Shown one piece after another: positions 44,999 to 57,208 of a stretch of 64,000 nt of DNA. This DNA comes from Owenia fusiformis (lineage: Eukaryota > Annelida > Polychaeta > Sabellida > Oweniidae). Made by a program: the position numbers and the translations under genes. Location of the stretch: positions 29,639,986 to 29,703,985 of the forward strand of contig CAIIXF020000004.1 of NCBI GenBank assembly GCA_903813345.2, written 5' to 3'. The notes beneath the pieces were generated by a model that was not told the origin of the DNA, ran no database searches, and saw only the letters and a program-made list of their open reading frames with translations. Positions within the stretch are counted from its first letter, which is position 1, and every line of letters starts with the position of its first letter.

Positions 44999-45204
44999 CT
45001 CATGTTAAAGTTTGAGCTTCCAACTCCTCTTATTATAAAATTGAGAGCCAACGGTAAGAAACTTTTTGATCCTACGTGTAATTTAGAAAGAAAAAAAAGG
45101 GAATTAGTAGTGAAAGACAGAAATGTTATTTCTTGAGTAGACCATGTTACCCTTTCTTCCTTTATTTGGTTAGGAATATTTTCCGTATGTTTCTTTGGAG
45201 GCAT
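44986..45204 (-). pseudogene. Truncated Myb-type partner gene start of the nested Harbinger
   Basis: The minus-strand ATG at 45204 gives MPPKKHTENIPNQIKEERVT followed by WSTQEITFLSF, like the RVxWTxEExxFL first helix of the Harbinger Myb partner. The family likeness fades after about 35 codons and the frame ends within the MITE border at 44998. Confidence 0.4.
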
Positions 45205-46550
45205 GATTAGTTTCAATGATCAGAAGACAGGAAGCTGGAGATATACACGCACGCGCAAATCCCCAACTAAGCATTTTCTAACGAAGCTACCTGTTACACT
45301 GGCAAAAAAAGCTTCGTTGGGAGCTAACCTTCGTTGAATTTTCTACTCAATTGCTTCGTTATCAACTAAGCTTTTCTAACGAAGGCGGAGGTGTTACACT
45401 GGCCCAAAATTGCTTCGTTACGAAGCTTTTTGTCAAATTGCTTCGTAACGAAGCATTTCAACTGGACTGTGGAACAGGGGTCAGTTTTTACTTTAATGGC
45501 TTATCATATTAGCTTACTTTATATTAAATGTGTATTAAATTTTGTGTAAACCTTTTATAATATTATATCTCAAGGTGCTGAGAAGGGATTTAATGAGAGC
45601 CCTTCAAAAGAAGAGAAGCAGCAAGCTGTCTGAGGGTGTAATATTCCACCAGGACAATGCACCTGCACACGCCTCACAGAAGGTTCAGGAACTTCTTGCG
45701 ACCCTTGGCTTCGAGGTTCTCAAGCATGCACCTTACTCTCCTGACAATGCCCCTAGTGACTTCTATCTCTTCAAAGGTTTAAAGGACACTCTGAGGGGAA
45801 CACGGTTTGATGATTTTGATGATCTGAAGAATGCAGTCAAAGCACACTTCATGAAACTGTCCCGAGAGGATTTCACTGGAGCCTACCTAGACTGGGTGAA
45901 AAGACACCAGAAATGTGTCCTTCACCACAGAGAATATTTTGAAAAATTATGAATGTAATGGGACTATGTGCAATAATATTCATTAAGGATGTGCTCCTTT
46001 AATAAAATAATAATGTTGATTATTATGTAACCTCAAAAATGAATAAACCATTTGATGCATAGGATGTGCTCCTAAATTCAAAATTTTGGATAATTTTTTC
46101 TTTATTTTAGCCTCCTTAAAAGTGCCCCGATGGGGCAAAACTCATACTCTTGCAATGTTCATAAAGATAAAACCATGCAGTGTAATTCCTTCAAACTTTA
46201 CAAAGTGAATAACAAATGTTTAAAGATCATCCATGTGAAATATGATGCTAAAAGAATAAAAATTGATGAAATGAGAGCAAAAATTTCAAGACTTTTTGGA
46301 CAACCCTCGTATATAAGGGAACTAGTTAGCCCCATTGGCTCCCATACAAATGCTCTGCTAGGTATATAATACATGTACTATTAATATCATATGGCTGATA
46401 ATGCCCATAGTTAAACCACTACAAGTGCTCATGTACTGAATATGTAAAATGAAATAAAATCTATGAATAAAAATAACCATTCAAAAAGTCATCATTCATA
46501 ATATTACTTTGGCACAACCATAACCTGTTTTGATTTCACCATATAGTTAC

Positions 46551-46621
46551 ATTCTCTTGGTGTAATGTAACACATTCATGTTAACCCATGGAAGTTGCTG
46601 GTTCGTGCCCAGCAGAGTTTG
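46551..46621 (+). pseudogene. tRNA-like sequence related to 4834-4907
   Basis: It shares TTGGTGTAATG and CACATTCATG with the element at 4834-4907 and has a perfect T arm (GCTGG, loop TTCGTGC, CCAGC). The acceptor stem pairs at only five of seven positions and one base of the D loop is missing. Confidence 0.4.
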
Positions 46622-47850
46622 CTTTATAAGATGATTTTAAAACAGCCAATAATGGTTGAGATTGATATCTAATGCAAATAGTCAGTGTAAATAGCATCAA
46701 CCTCTATCTATAAATTAAAAACAATGTGATCTGCAAGCATCTTTGATTGATAGTGAACTTGTAATTCATGTTTGAAGCCCAGAAAAATTCAAAACCCTAA
46801 AAAATAGATACTGAAACATAAAAACAACCACTTTTGAATACATAGTAGACTATTATTATGACACCAGTGGACTTTATTTAGAAGACAATGGATTATATTA
46901 GTTTATTCAGACGTCAGACAAGGAAAGAAGCCAGATATACAAGTCATATTCAAAATATACATACATGCTATACATGCTGTTATATTTTGAAAAAGACTAA
47001 GGGATATTAGTCGAAAGTCTCAATAAATTAAAAATATTCTCTGAAGTAAAGAATTTGACTTGTTTCTGATAAGTCATATTCAATTTTTGGACATTTGCTT
47101 GAAAGAATATTCAAAAAGGATTGAAGGTGAAATGGACCTATTATTTTTCATTTCGGGGTAATACACACGTTCTATTTATGTTTGACAAACATGCTAGTGA
47201 GGTGCAAGTCTTCATTGATGTTTTGAAGTTACAGAAGGACAATGTTTAGAGATGCACACAGAATTGAACCTTGATGACAGTGTAGTGTGGATATTACAAA
47301 TCCCAGATTACAGAGTAACTTCCAGGAAAACTCCTTGTCAAAGAAGGCTCACATAATAAACAAATAGCTGACAATTAAGATGTAGCACATAAAAGTCACA
47401 TGGCTTCAACCATAATTTCTGAAACATTGATATAATGTCATGTTTACCAATGTGAGCTTTTATTGATATCACCGTTCTTCAAAAGAAATTTATGTCTAAG
47501 ACTTAACTTGTTCAAAAAGATGGTTTCCATCATTTTAAGACTTCAATAGAGATCAACTTAATGCAGAACAAGAGCAATTGTATGCAATTGTTAGGACCAC
47601 CAAACATTATTCAAGATTTGTTGTTCTGAGATCTGGTATCCAATGTCATCTTGTGAATTAAAACTAAATTCAACATCAAACCTGACTTAGTAAATTAAGT
47701 GTAAAAATCTATTTTTTTATCAACATAATTAGTGGTGTTAATTATGTTGAAACCACATCATGAAGTTAACATATCACGGGTTCAATATAAAAGTCAATAT
47801 AAAAGAGAAAGAGTAAGTTATGTTTCAAACTAGTATGCGTGTACTTTCAG
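46622..47850. other. No gene recognised
   Basis: AT-rich, no inverted ends, no tandem array. Confidence 0.4.
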
Positions 47851-48141
47851 TCAAGTCAATTTGAGCTATATTTGTATGAGCTTAACATAGAACGTAGTTA
47901 TTTGTTTCATAAACCCCTCAAATATGTATCAATTAGTGATGTTTTAAGTATGATACAAAATCTTGAGGCCACAATTAGGTTTGATGACGAAAACTATCAA
48001 ATCGAAGTAGAATGTACATTTATCATTGTATTAGAGCTTCTTGTGCAACCGCTTTGTCAGGAAGTGGGTATTATAACAGATATTACTTTGTTACAAGTCA
48101 CAGGAATCAATTGTCCTATGAGCAAGTGGGATAAGCTGTAA
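47851..48141 (+). CDS. Possible coding exon of unknown family
   Basis: After a GTACTTTCAG acceptor-like site, 96 codons stay open to a TAA: SSQFELYLYELNIERSYLFH, then IRFDDENYQIEVECTFIIVL and INCPMSKWDKL. The mix of charged and aromatic residues is more protein-like than chance AT-rich frames nearby. I recognise no domain and no upstream exon. It could be a last exon or a transposon relic. Confidence 0.25.
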   Translation, partial: SSQFELYLYELNIERSYLFHKPLKYVSISDVLSMIQNLEATIRFDDENYQIEVECTFIIVLELLVQPLCQEVGIITDITLLQVTGINCPMSKWDKL

Positions 48142-48423
48142 AATCAAATGTTCATCTCCATATGTAATGGGAAATACATCAAATACATATTTTGACCAAA
48201 TCAACAATTTCTGTAAATCAGAAGACGAGACTTTTTGCCCAAGTTTCAAACAGATGTAACATAGACAAACTCACAATAATTTTTTATTAGCCAATTGAAA
48301 GTTATATGCACACAGACAAATGTTTCCTTTATTTGCTTTAACAATCAAGTTACAAAGCATTTTTGTAGTTTTATATGAAAATATGCAATTTTCATAATTA
48401 AAATATGCAAAAATTTGAAATTA

Positions 48424-49502
48424 CAGGGTGGTCCAAAAAAATGGAAAATTTGTTAATTGAACGCAAAACCTTTATTTTTCCTCTAAAATGCACTAAAATT
48501 CTTCTGAGCATAGTTCAATCACTTATATATCTGATGTAAAGTTTATAGGTGAAAACCATAAAGTTCATGCATTAAACTAGTCAATGTTTCAGAGGACCCC
48601 CTTTTCTCAAATATACACGTGTCAATTTAGCCGCTTCTTTTTCAAGTATTCTTTATTTCAAAGCTTTAATAAACATGCTGACTGCTATATACATTTTATA
48701 AAATCATATTCATTTGACAAGAGGTATTAACATCTATGGTTTTCTAGAAAACTATTGTGTCACCATCAACTTAAGATTACCATTATCATTATTTTTATTT
48801 AAGAGTAGGAAAGAAAGAACATGTCGGAGGTGAGCGATTGCATAGCCCATACAGCTACTTAAACGACAAAATCATTGTTTCCATTTTCAGTAAAGAGGAA
48901 ACAGACTAGTTATTTACAAGACCAACTCTAAGTTTATATAATATATCATTTGTGTTCCGGGGGACTCCTTAATGATATTGATATACATATATTGATACAT
49001 TCAATGAACATTATTCATATTAGAACAAGAAATGGGATGGGGCTGCATTTACCAGTCAAAAGGGACTGCCCTGGCCTCTTTCTTGAGAATATTCAATCAG
49101 TAATACATCCGACAATCCTCATCACAATATGCTTGATACCCATCAATTTAGGTTAAAAATGTTGAATATGTTACAAGATTTTGATCTTCCGAGGCAAACA
49201 TATAAGAAGTTTTTTCAAGCTGAATTTTTTAATCAAAATTACTTGGACAAATACAAACAAACAGCAAACTGAATGAATAATTTCAAAACGGAGTCTCAGG
49301 CTTGAATTTGTAATTCGTGAGAAGATGGGTCATATCAAATATTGTCTAGATTAATGCATTAACTTTGTTGTTTTCACCTATAAACTTTACATCAGATAAA
49401 TACGTGACTGAACAATACTCAGTAACATTTTGGTGCATTTTAGAGGAAAAATATCAATTTTGAGTTCAATTATCAAATGTTCCAATTTTTTGGACCACCC
49501 TG
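48424..49502. mobile_element. Non-autonomous Tc1/mariner-type element with about 155-bp inverted ends
   Basis: CAGGGTGGTCCAAAAAAATG at the left is mirrored by CAGGGTGGTCCAAAAAATTG from the right. Similarity extends through CCTCTAAAATGCAC and TCTGATGTAAAGTTTATAGG to GTTAATGCATTAA-like sequence. TA lies on both sides. The 1079 bp encode no recognisable transposase. Confidence 0.88.
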
Positions 49503-52384
49503 TATATACGATATTCAAGGTAGAAACCGAATAAAGTGATTATGCAAAGTGTTTCTTTATACTTTATTGATGTCATTATAGTCTTGGGCAATGTCTGGCT
49601 GGTGTTTCTGATAATCAAGGGAATCTCAAAATAATATATGAAAGAGAATAGCATTTTACAACCTGAAAGCCATCACTTTATGTACAACAACTATTGTAAA
49701 AAAGTTTGTGTTCTGAAATATAATTCTAAAAGGATATCAAGCGGAGCAATGCTAATGACCCTGATTTGCTTTTAGATTTTATGCTACAGGTTAAAAGCAA
49801 TCACTAAAACAGACAAATCTTTCCAAGTGCTGATTGGTTGGCAAATTGGTCTGTGTCGCCGATAAAACAACAAAACACATTTCTGCGCAAGTTTTTAACT
49901 CTGGAATTTAACAGCGCCATAAAATTGAGCCATACCGAAATGAAGGACAAGGGAGTCAGAACTCGGGAAAAAAACATCTTGAAGCCTCTCTTCAGGGGAA
50001 AAGCTCTGTCATCGTCAGTTGTTGGGAAAGTGCAAAGGAAAGCTGATTTGGCAGAGCATTGTTTCAAACAGAGGACATTTATGCAGTTTCCGTTAGATGG
50101 AAAGACTCACAGTTTAGCACTATCACCAGAATAGTACCTTGAAATGTGCCATCTTACAGAAGGTTAGCAAATTCATGACTAGATTGTTGATAGAAACTTA
50201 AGATAAAAAAAATCCAGCATTGTAATGGCAAAAGGAATAAGATATATATGTGATGATGAAAACATTGTATTCTTAAGTTTAAGAAGCTATTTTGTGGACA
50301 TGTGAGAAAATCAAAGGGTTACAAGGAAGGAGAGGGCTAAAGTAGTTAGACAAGGGAAGGAGCTGCAGTCAATAATGCTTATATTAACAGAACACTCAAC
50401 TCACCTGTGACTAGAATATGAGAATCAATTAAATCATTAGATACATTTAATAGACATACAAGATTACACTATATCAGGTTCACAATCAAAATATGAAGTA
50501 GCAAATCTTAAATCCTCCTTACATGTTTCTGTGAAGAAAATTCTGTAAAAAAATCAACAGGAACAGAATTAATAAAAAAAGAAACAATACCATTGCTGAA
50601 GTTGAAGTCTTAGTGTCAGAGGTCGCAAGAAACAAAGACGTAGTGAGAGGTACGTTCAATAATGGCCTAACAAATGAAAAGAAGGAAGAATTTTGGCCAA
50701 AAACAGCAAACAGCATTCACATTTCCACGGCCCGTCAAAAAAGGTCAGTCCAGAAGGCAATTTAGTTTGCCAATAGCCTGAAAATATAATTGCTCATTTC
50801 TAGGTAACAAGATCACGATTGCTCATTTCTAGGTAGCAATTTTAGACCAAAATGGCACAGGATTGCCCTGATTAACACCCTTCAAATTTGATTTTCAAAA
50901 AAACATTTGGAGAAACAATGAAAGGTAAAATGGATTCAATTTATTACAGAAGTTAATTTGAATCTCAAGAATACTTTCTTTGACTCATACTCACAAGAAA
51001 GTCAGGTAACTTTTAACATTGGTATCCGGTTTAATAAATATAAAGGGCTGTGAATCATTATCATCGCTTTCGAATAACATAAATGCTGTTTTTAATAGGT
51101 TTCATGTATGCCAATAACTTCTCAAATTGTATAAATGGTACCCTTTCCTTAATCCCAAGAGTTTTCTCTTTAATGAATTTCCTATAGTAATCCAATGGTA
51201 TAGTTCCAAGCAGATTTTGAGATAACAGGAAAGTTAATCACTAATACACACCTTATTGGGTTGTTTTGGTTTATATCACAAGCCAATGTTTGGACATGGT
51301 CAACCTTGGGATAAGCCTGGCAGAGCCAAAGTTTTGCCAGCTGCGGTTTAAAATTCAATCATATCTAAAACTATTCAGGCAACGGAAATGGGGCGTTAAA
51401 GCATTTCGTATTGCTGAGGCAATTAGGGTAGAGCATCCATTTAAAAATGACTGGGCTGGAGAAGTAAGAACTTATGTGCCCTCATTCAATTGCTGGTCAT
51501 TCCAGTTGCATTCATTTCATCTTTGACCATTTACATATGATTCAATTTACCACTAACTGTTCATGTTTTGTTTGACTACTATCTTAGTAAAGTAACTAAC
51601 TCCCAAAGGGATATCTTTCATGGTAAAACATGACAAGGTATTGTTGGTTCGACTCCAACAGGGACCCCTATTTTGCTTTTGATGATAGTTGAACATGATA
51701 TAAAAATAAAGGCAGTAAAAAAAGTAATACAAATAAATTTCAACAAATATTGTTCACTGGTCACAGATGTACAATGTATTTGAAACACAAGTAACAATTT
51801 TAAATTGATGGCATTTAATGTTTCACATTAAAATTACATTTCCAAAGATGGTGGCTAGAATAGAAGGAAAGACACCCTGAACTGATGTTGAGAAAGCCAC
51901 AAGGCCTGTCAATAAGTAGGTCCTGCCTTATGAACAAGGACATTGTGACAAAATACTGAAACAAAATCAAGACCAAATCTGAAACATGATGAAAAAGGCA
52001 TACAATTCAAACATTCCCCTGCAAGAGTCCTTGCCAGTAAGATGATGCAAGTATACCAGGACGTGTTTCAAACAGCCATGAGTCAGTCATGTGTGTAGCT
52101 GCCAGAAGTGCAGCAGGTACAACACAACCTCAATTGCCCGTCGTACGAGGATATTGAAAGATTGTCATAGTGATTACCACTTGCACGTGCTTGTGCACGT
52201 GTAAGTTTCACTTAAAGAAGATGACACTATTTTGGTACTTTATAGCCATCTATCTATTGTTGCTAAGGTAGTGCATAAAATAAATATAGATATATGTTAT
52301 CTCATTGGTCTAATATTTTCTATTGGGGCTTTAGTCTGAAATGAAAACCCTTCCAAAAGACCGAGTACATGTAGCCTATAGAAC
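49503..52384. other. No gene recognised; two unplaced frames
   Basis: Frames at 49838-50134 (both strands open) and 51266-51526 have no family motif. At about 51646-51664 a perfect tRNA T arm (GTTGG, TTCGACT, CCAAC) stands without the rest of a tRNA. At 52179-52207 two CACGTG words form a short hairpin. Confidence 0.35.
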
Positions 52385-52495
52385 ATGGCCAATACTAAGC
52401 CCTCTATAGATTTTACTGAAGAAGAGCTTGAAGCTCTTGTCAAGGAAGTAGAAGGGGTGATAGACACCATCAATGCCCGCTTAGCTCTAATCTAA
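52385..52495 (+). pseudogene. N-terminal fragment of a Harbinger Myb-type partner
   Basis: 36 codons from an ATG read MANTKPSIDFTEEELEALVK then EVEGVIDTINARLAL. This is clearly related to the gene at 58177 (DFTEEELEALLEGVEENIS then INGRL). It stops at TAA and the rest of the Myb domain is not found downstream. Confidence 0.65.
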
Positions 52496-54470
52496 CTAAA
52501 TCCCTCTTGAATCATTTTGTGAACTTTTATAATAGTTATAACCTTGGCATCAATATCGCAAAATAAGGTCCACATCATCATATATTTGAAGAGGATCTGT
52601 ACGATCTCTATATACGTGCTCTCTATGCAGAGCGTTATGGTTGAAATCAACAATCAGTTGCGCCAATCTGAATGAATAAACCCTCCAAGGAGACAATCAA
52701 ACACATCATGCAAGATTGACAATATGAATACTGAGTGGGTACAGCCATGTGGGTTCAAACCATGCATTGAGCATAATTACTGCGTCTCATTGAGCTGTGA
52801 AGTACTTAAAAATACAAGCCGAAAACTAGCTGTTTTTGATAGCATCAAAAACATGTTAAACATAATGCATATGTTGTGCAATTTTAATATAACATGGATT
52901 GAATATCGAACTTTATTATATGCCCAATATGTAACACTAATCCTGATTGGTCAATAAAAGTATGCAAACCATCAGATATGGTTTGAGAAAACACATAAAG
53001 AAGGTAGTTGACATTGACATTGTATCTGACCCTACTTTTCACAAATGCTCCAGGATTTGAAGCATGTATCAAACAGCTAAAGCAGATGTGACAAGGAGCC
53101 CATAACAGGAGATGAGCTGAGGAAACTTTATTTTATGACTAGACAGATAACAGATCCATAAATCAATGATGTAAATCATATGGATGTATTTTAATGTGTA
53201 ATGAGCCGAGGGTGCCCCAGGGGAATAAATAAATAACTAATGACCCTGAGCATAGGTCCAATAAGCCAGATAAACTAAGACTTAATAAACTAAGATCTTT
53301 AAAATTGAACTCTTCAAAGTTTTATACAAAGCCCATTCACTGTGAATGTTGTTCTGAAAGTTTAATAATGATCTGTTTATTGTGTCAAAAACTACCTTAC
53401 TTTACAAAACATGCTCAAAGTGGGCACTCCTCTCTATGCACAAACAAATCCTGCGAACAAAGTTGTTAATGACCCTGACCTAAATAACAATGTAACAATT
53501 GAAACCGTCGAAGCACTCCATTAAATATACGCTCGCTTATTTTATGCTTTTATCAACAGATGCTTCCTTGACTGTGTGGCTTTAGTGATTGGCAACAGCA
53601 CACATCGTTTGAGGTATGACATGTGATATTTATTGATAAAATGACTCCAAAATCAAGGAAATATAAATTTTCCGAAAATTTTGTGTCTTGTCCTTGAGTA
53701 TTTTCATTCACACCCGGTGATCGTAAAAAATTAACAGAGGGGTAATAGCTGATTTTAGGTAGAAAATTCAACAAATCTTGAAGATTTATTTTTTCAAGAG
53801 AAAGTTTACAACTGACTGGCTTAATGAATAGGCGCAGTGCACGGGGAAATATGTTAGGTCTTCTAGGATTTTTTTGAAATGATGGAGTTCTAAGATAAAA
53901 GATCTATTAAAAAAGGCGCAGTGTCGCCAACATGCAAATGCCAAAGTTTTTGCTATAATCTCTGGGAGCCAATCCTGGATTAGGCGTGATTGTCATGTCA
54001 CGCATTTGCTGATAAAATAGAAATCACGCATCAATTAAGCATGAATGTTCAAATATCACGCAAATCACACATTATGTTGATATTTTTAAAAATTGTTTTT
54101 TTTATTATTGGTATGATGTCATATAAAAATGATATTAGACATGATGGAGAGACGAAATGGCGGACACGTGGCAGTTTTGAGCTAAAAATGTTATTGTTTC
54201 TTTTATGAAAACCATGGGTTGAATATTTAACAGGTATGCTGATTTGTCTAGATCATGAGTATATCTTTACATGTTCTTCCATTTTCACACCAAACTTGGT
54301 TTAAAAAATATGCCAATTTTTCATGCTTTTTCTCAATTTCAAGACGGTGCAAATGAATTCTCAGGTGGGTGCATTAGCTGGGATGTTTCATCATTTACCA
54401 AGTCGATCAAAATGAGGTGCCCTTGTGTATCCAGTGGTGACCCAAGTTGGAACATTCACCGGGGGCCGTG
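52496..54470. other. No gene recognised
   Basis: Scattered short frames only. AT-rich with no clear repeats. Confidence 0.35.
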
Positions 54471-54640
54471 AATTCGTAAGATCCGTGATCCGATCTGGAT
54501 AAGTTTTATCTTCTAGGATAAATCTTGTATTACTAATCCGGATTATAATTTGGTGAACTCGTACAATCCCAACCACAGGATTGTCGATCCAGATAAATTT
54601 TATCCTCAAATTTATCTTATCTTTCTGCAAAGTCTGATTT
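54471..54640. repeat. Harbinger-type terminal region with GGATAA/AATCC motifs
   Basis: GGGGGCCGTGAATTCGTAAG is followed by repeated GGATAAGTTTTATC, TAGGATAAATC, AATCCGGATTAT and GATAAATTTTATCC words. The layout resembles the ends of 10594-11750 and it precedes a Myb-type gene, so it is probably the left end of that element. The right end was not found. Confidence 0.5.
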
Positions 54641-54754
54641 TCCCAGGATGCATCTCGCTGTGCATGTGTATACGTTTACTTACTCCCATGATGCAGCGGT
54701 GTGGTGGATCGCGGTAAGTTCAAACACTTTTTAGTATCATTGGTAGGATACAAA

Positions 54755-55168
54755 ATGGCGGCTAATAATACGTACGTGATTTATAATTTAGAAGAAAAGA
54801 TTCAACTTACTGAGTTAGTATTAGAAAAATTTGATCTTTTATTTATCAGCGCAAATACATCCAAAATATCTAAGCAGCAAGTTGGAAAGAAATCACCCAA
54901 AAGGTGAATATGTTAGGATACCCTCCAAAGAAAACTAGAGCATCACTCCAAACGCTTTGGAAAAAATCTTAAAACAACTGCAAAGAAGAAATACATGGAG
55001 AAAAAGAGATCAATGGCTAGAACGGGGGGGGAGGCCCCCCTCCACAATTGTTTGTAGAACCTCACATTGCGAAAATAATGTGCAATTTTCAGGATACACC
55101 ATTATGGTGTGATCTTGGGGGCTCCGAGAATGAGCTAGGTGGAGTGAAAAGTGCGTGTCTAAGCCTTT
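54755..55168 (+). pseudogene. Myb-type Harbinger partner gene, shifted in three places
   Basis: The ATG gives MAANNTYVIYNLEEKIQLTE then LVLEKFDLLF. Successive pieces in changed frames read WKEITQKVNMLGYPPKKTRA then SLQTLWKK, KTTAKKKYMEKKRSMARTGG, and GGPPPQLFVEPHIAKIMCNF, ending at a stop near 55168. The order (acidic helix, WKEITQKVN helix, LWKxLK basic helix, TGGGPP linker) is that of the Harbinger partner proteins. About three single-base shifts break it; one falls in the G-run near 55030. Confidence 0.7.
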
Positions 55169-55229
55169 AATATTTCGGCTGTAGTTTGCAACCATGTGTC
55201 TGTACTATCTAATGAGAATAATTGTCTTT

Positions 55230-55470
55230 ACATCGATGCTAATTGGTACACTGCCAAAATAACTCCATGCTAAATCAGCGCTAATCTTTTTTCGCACTGA
55301 TTAAGCGCAAGTTTAGTATGGATTTGGTACAAATAATGTTTGTGTGGAATTAGCGCTAGCAAATCAGTACCAAATCAGTACAAACCTCAGTTAGTGCGAA
55401 ATCAGCACTGACTTAATGCTAGTTTAGAGCTAAGTTAGTGGTGATTTAGCACTAACAAAACTTATATTAT
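55230..55470. repeat. Dense AGCGCTAA/TTAGTGC motif cluster
   Basis: Words such as AATCAGCGCTAAT, ATTAGCGCTAGCAAATCAG, TTAGTGCGAAATCAGCACTG and TTAGCACTAA follow GTACACTGCCAAAATAA. The motif occurs about a dozen times in both orientations, typical of a transposon subterminal region, and follows the Myb relic. Confidence 0.45.
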
Positions 55471-56139
55471 TACAGTATCATTGATTGATTTGAGTAATAA
55501 TGCAATGTTGATATTTGACTTAAATGGACAATTTTATGTTGAATTATTGATAGAAGTTACGTATACAGTACTGGCAACTGATATGCTTCATCAGCAGTTT
55601 TGAAACTCAAGAATGCCAGATAGGCTCTGTGGATAGGCTAGGGTGAAATTCAGAGATAAAAATGAATATTCAGAAATTGAAAAAATGAAAAGTCACTGAA
55701 AGTCTTGTTCTTTGGAGATTTATAATCCACAATGCATAATGTCTTATGCATGAAGCCGGACATGGGCCAAAATCCTGGCCAAATATAATTTCTGGGTGAT
55801 TTCAGTTTTTTAATTTATTTTTTATTCTTTCATTAAAAATCATTTTCTTTTATCGGCCATGCATTTCTAGGTTAACTTTTTATTTTACAGAATTGATGTT
55901 GCCATTGGTCAGATTTTGGCATATCATGAGGAGTGAAGGCAGTGAAGAATACATAAATTCAATAGATGGAGGGCCATGTATTAGCAATGTGGAATGCAAC
56001 ATACTTAAAGCTATTTAGGCTAGGTGCGTAGAGTAAACGATATAACAATTTTATGAAATCTAATAATTATATATTTTGCTTATTCAGCATATTGTTGGAA
56101 TCGTGCCCCAATGTGATATCACCATTTTTGGACTGTCCA
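55471..56139. other. No gene recognised
   Basis: Ordinary AT-rich DNA. Confidence 0.35.
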
Positions 56140-56640
56140 CCAATCATTCCACCCATGCCATATCATCACATTTATATCATGCTCCCATGTTATATCACCA
56201 TGTTCATTTCATACCACCATGCTCCCATGTTATATCACCATGTTCATTTCATATCACCATGCTCCCATGTTATATCACCATGTTCATTTCATACCACCAT
56301 GCTCCCATGTTATATCACCATGTTCATTTTATATCACCATGCTCCCATGTTATATCACCATGTCCATTTCATATCACCATGCTCCCATGTTATATCACCA
56401 TGTTCATTTCATATCATCATGCTCCCATGTTATATCACCATGTTCATTTCATATCATAATGCTCCTGTGTTATATCACTGTGTTCATTACATCATGCTAC
56501 CATGGTCATGACCTTCTTCATGCCCTCATGTCATATCACCAATTCAACATGTTCAGATCACCATTCATTCCATCATGCATGTTTCCCATGTCATATCACC
56601 ATGTTTATTTCATTTCATATCGTCATGGCATATCACCAGT
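56140..56640. repeat. 40-bp minisatellite, about eight clear units and a degenerate tail
   Basis: The unit GCTCCCATGTTATATCACCA plus TGTTCATTTCATACCACCAT recurs every 40 bp from 56181, with looser CATATCACCATG words up to about 56640. Three overlapping long frames arise only because the unit lacks stops in these frames. Confidence 0.9.
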
Positions 56641-57204
56641 CATGCCAGTACCATAACATTATTCTAGGATGTTTAACATTTGTGTGGCATAGCGCACTTT
56701 ACAGCAAATGACTATAGTTTAATTTCAAAATAAAAACCATATAAATGAAGTAATTGTATAGGCCTACTAGTAATATTTAATTGTTTTGTTTTCAATGTCA
56801 TCTAAAAAAAGGAAAATTTGAAATCCTTGTTTTTTCAAATGTATTTGTAAAATCGTTGATTTCATTTAGTAAACTGATATACGTTTGGTGCAAGCTCGAG
56901 GAACGCTATCAGTATTACAGGATGATATATGTTTATGATTCATCTATAATGGAATAAAACTCATTAATTTTTGTTTTTGCAGGAGTCAATTAGATTGCTT
57001 GCCAAAGGAACGTTTACGACTGATCCTTATACCCATCCATTGGAGGTCAAAGTGAGTTCTCAAAAATATAGTTTTATTTTTAGAACCAATCAGTACATTG
57101 AACAAATGTTCAAAAGATAAAAGGCCTCTAAAAATATTGGAAACAATTTGTGTATGCAAACTAAATTCTTTGTTCAAAGATATTATTTTGAACTTTGATT
57201 TACA
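56641..57204. other. No gene recognised
   Basis: A short block around 56984-57050 could be an exon (GTTTTTGCAG acceptor, then EESIRLLAKGTFT, donor GTGAGT), but it is too short to judge. Confidence 0.25.
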
Positions 57205-57208
57205 TTAA

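Larger units (their letters stand above)
43156..45478. mobile_element. Internally deleted Harbinger-type element inside the mariner intron
   Basis: The ends CCTGTTACACTG (left) and, inverted, CCTGTTCCACAG (right) are followed by many TTGCTTCGTTA/TAACGAAGC words and GTTACACTGG repeats on both sides. Inside are a plus-strand frame at 43365 and a minus-strand Myb-type start at 45204 facing it, the same architecture as 10594-11750. GGT-like flanks are compatible with a 3-bp duplication, but exact ends are uncertain by a few bases. A MITE (44500-44998) has inserted inside. Confidence 0.6.
42450..45952 (+). pseudogene. mariner transposase, two blocks split by an intron-like gap; one in-frame stop
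   Basis: Blocks 42450-43139 (230 codons) and 45575-45952 (125 aa plus stop) join in phase 0 at AAG|GTAATT...CTCAAG|GTG, which restores NKVYYSKVLRRDLMRALQKK. Motifs: an N-terminal helix-turn-helix, DLALEFDASKSTVHNIL, the first catalytic aspartate in VTTDETWSHYY, the second in FHQDNAPAHAS, and the third in SPDNAPSDFYLF with 34 residues between the last two (DD34D type). One TAG interrupts WRW-RKHKTGD in the helix-turn-helix region. Otherwise the frame is open over 355 codons, normal for mariner. An intron in mariner is unusual. The Harbinger at 43156-45478 lies inside it. Confidence 0.85.
41579..46309 (+). mobile_element. mariner element hosting nested insertions
   Basis: CGAGGGTTGTCCAAAAAGTC at the left is matched, inverted, at the right end over about 31 bp, with TA on both sides (41577-41578 and 46310-46311). 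The element holds a mariner transposase in two blocks. Removing the MITE at 41811-42276 and the Harbinger at 43156-45478 leaves about 1.9 kb, near normal mariner size. Three other elements are therefore stacked inside it. Confidence 0.9.

Noticed and set aside
49838-50134. 98-codon plus-strand frame
   Set aside because: The opposite strand is also open over nearly the same span, with no motif or splice context, so chance is likely.
51600-51680. tRNA gene
   Set aside because: Only the T arm is good. No A-box, D arm or acceptor partner could be found upstream.
56053-56656. Three overlapping frames of 127-152 codons rich in H, P and Y
   Set aside because: They follow the 40-bp minisatellite in all three frames.
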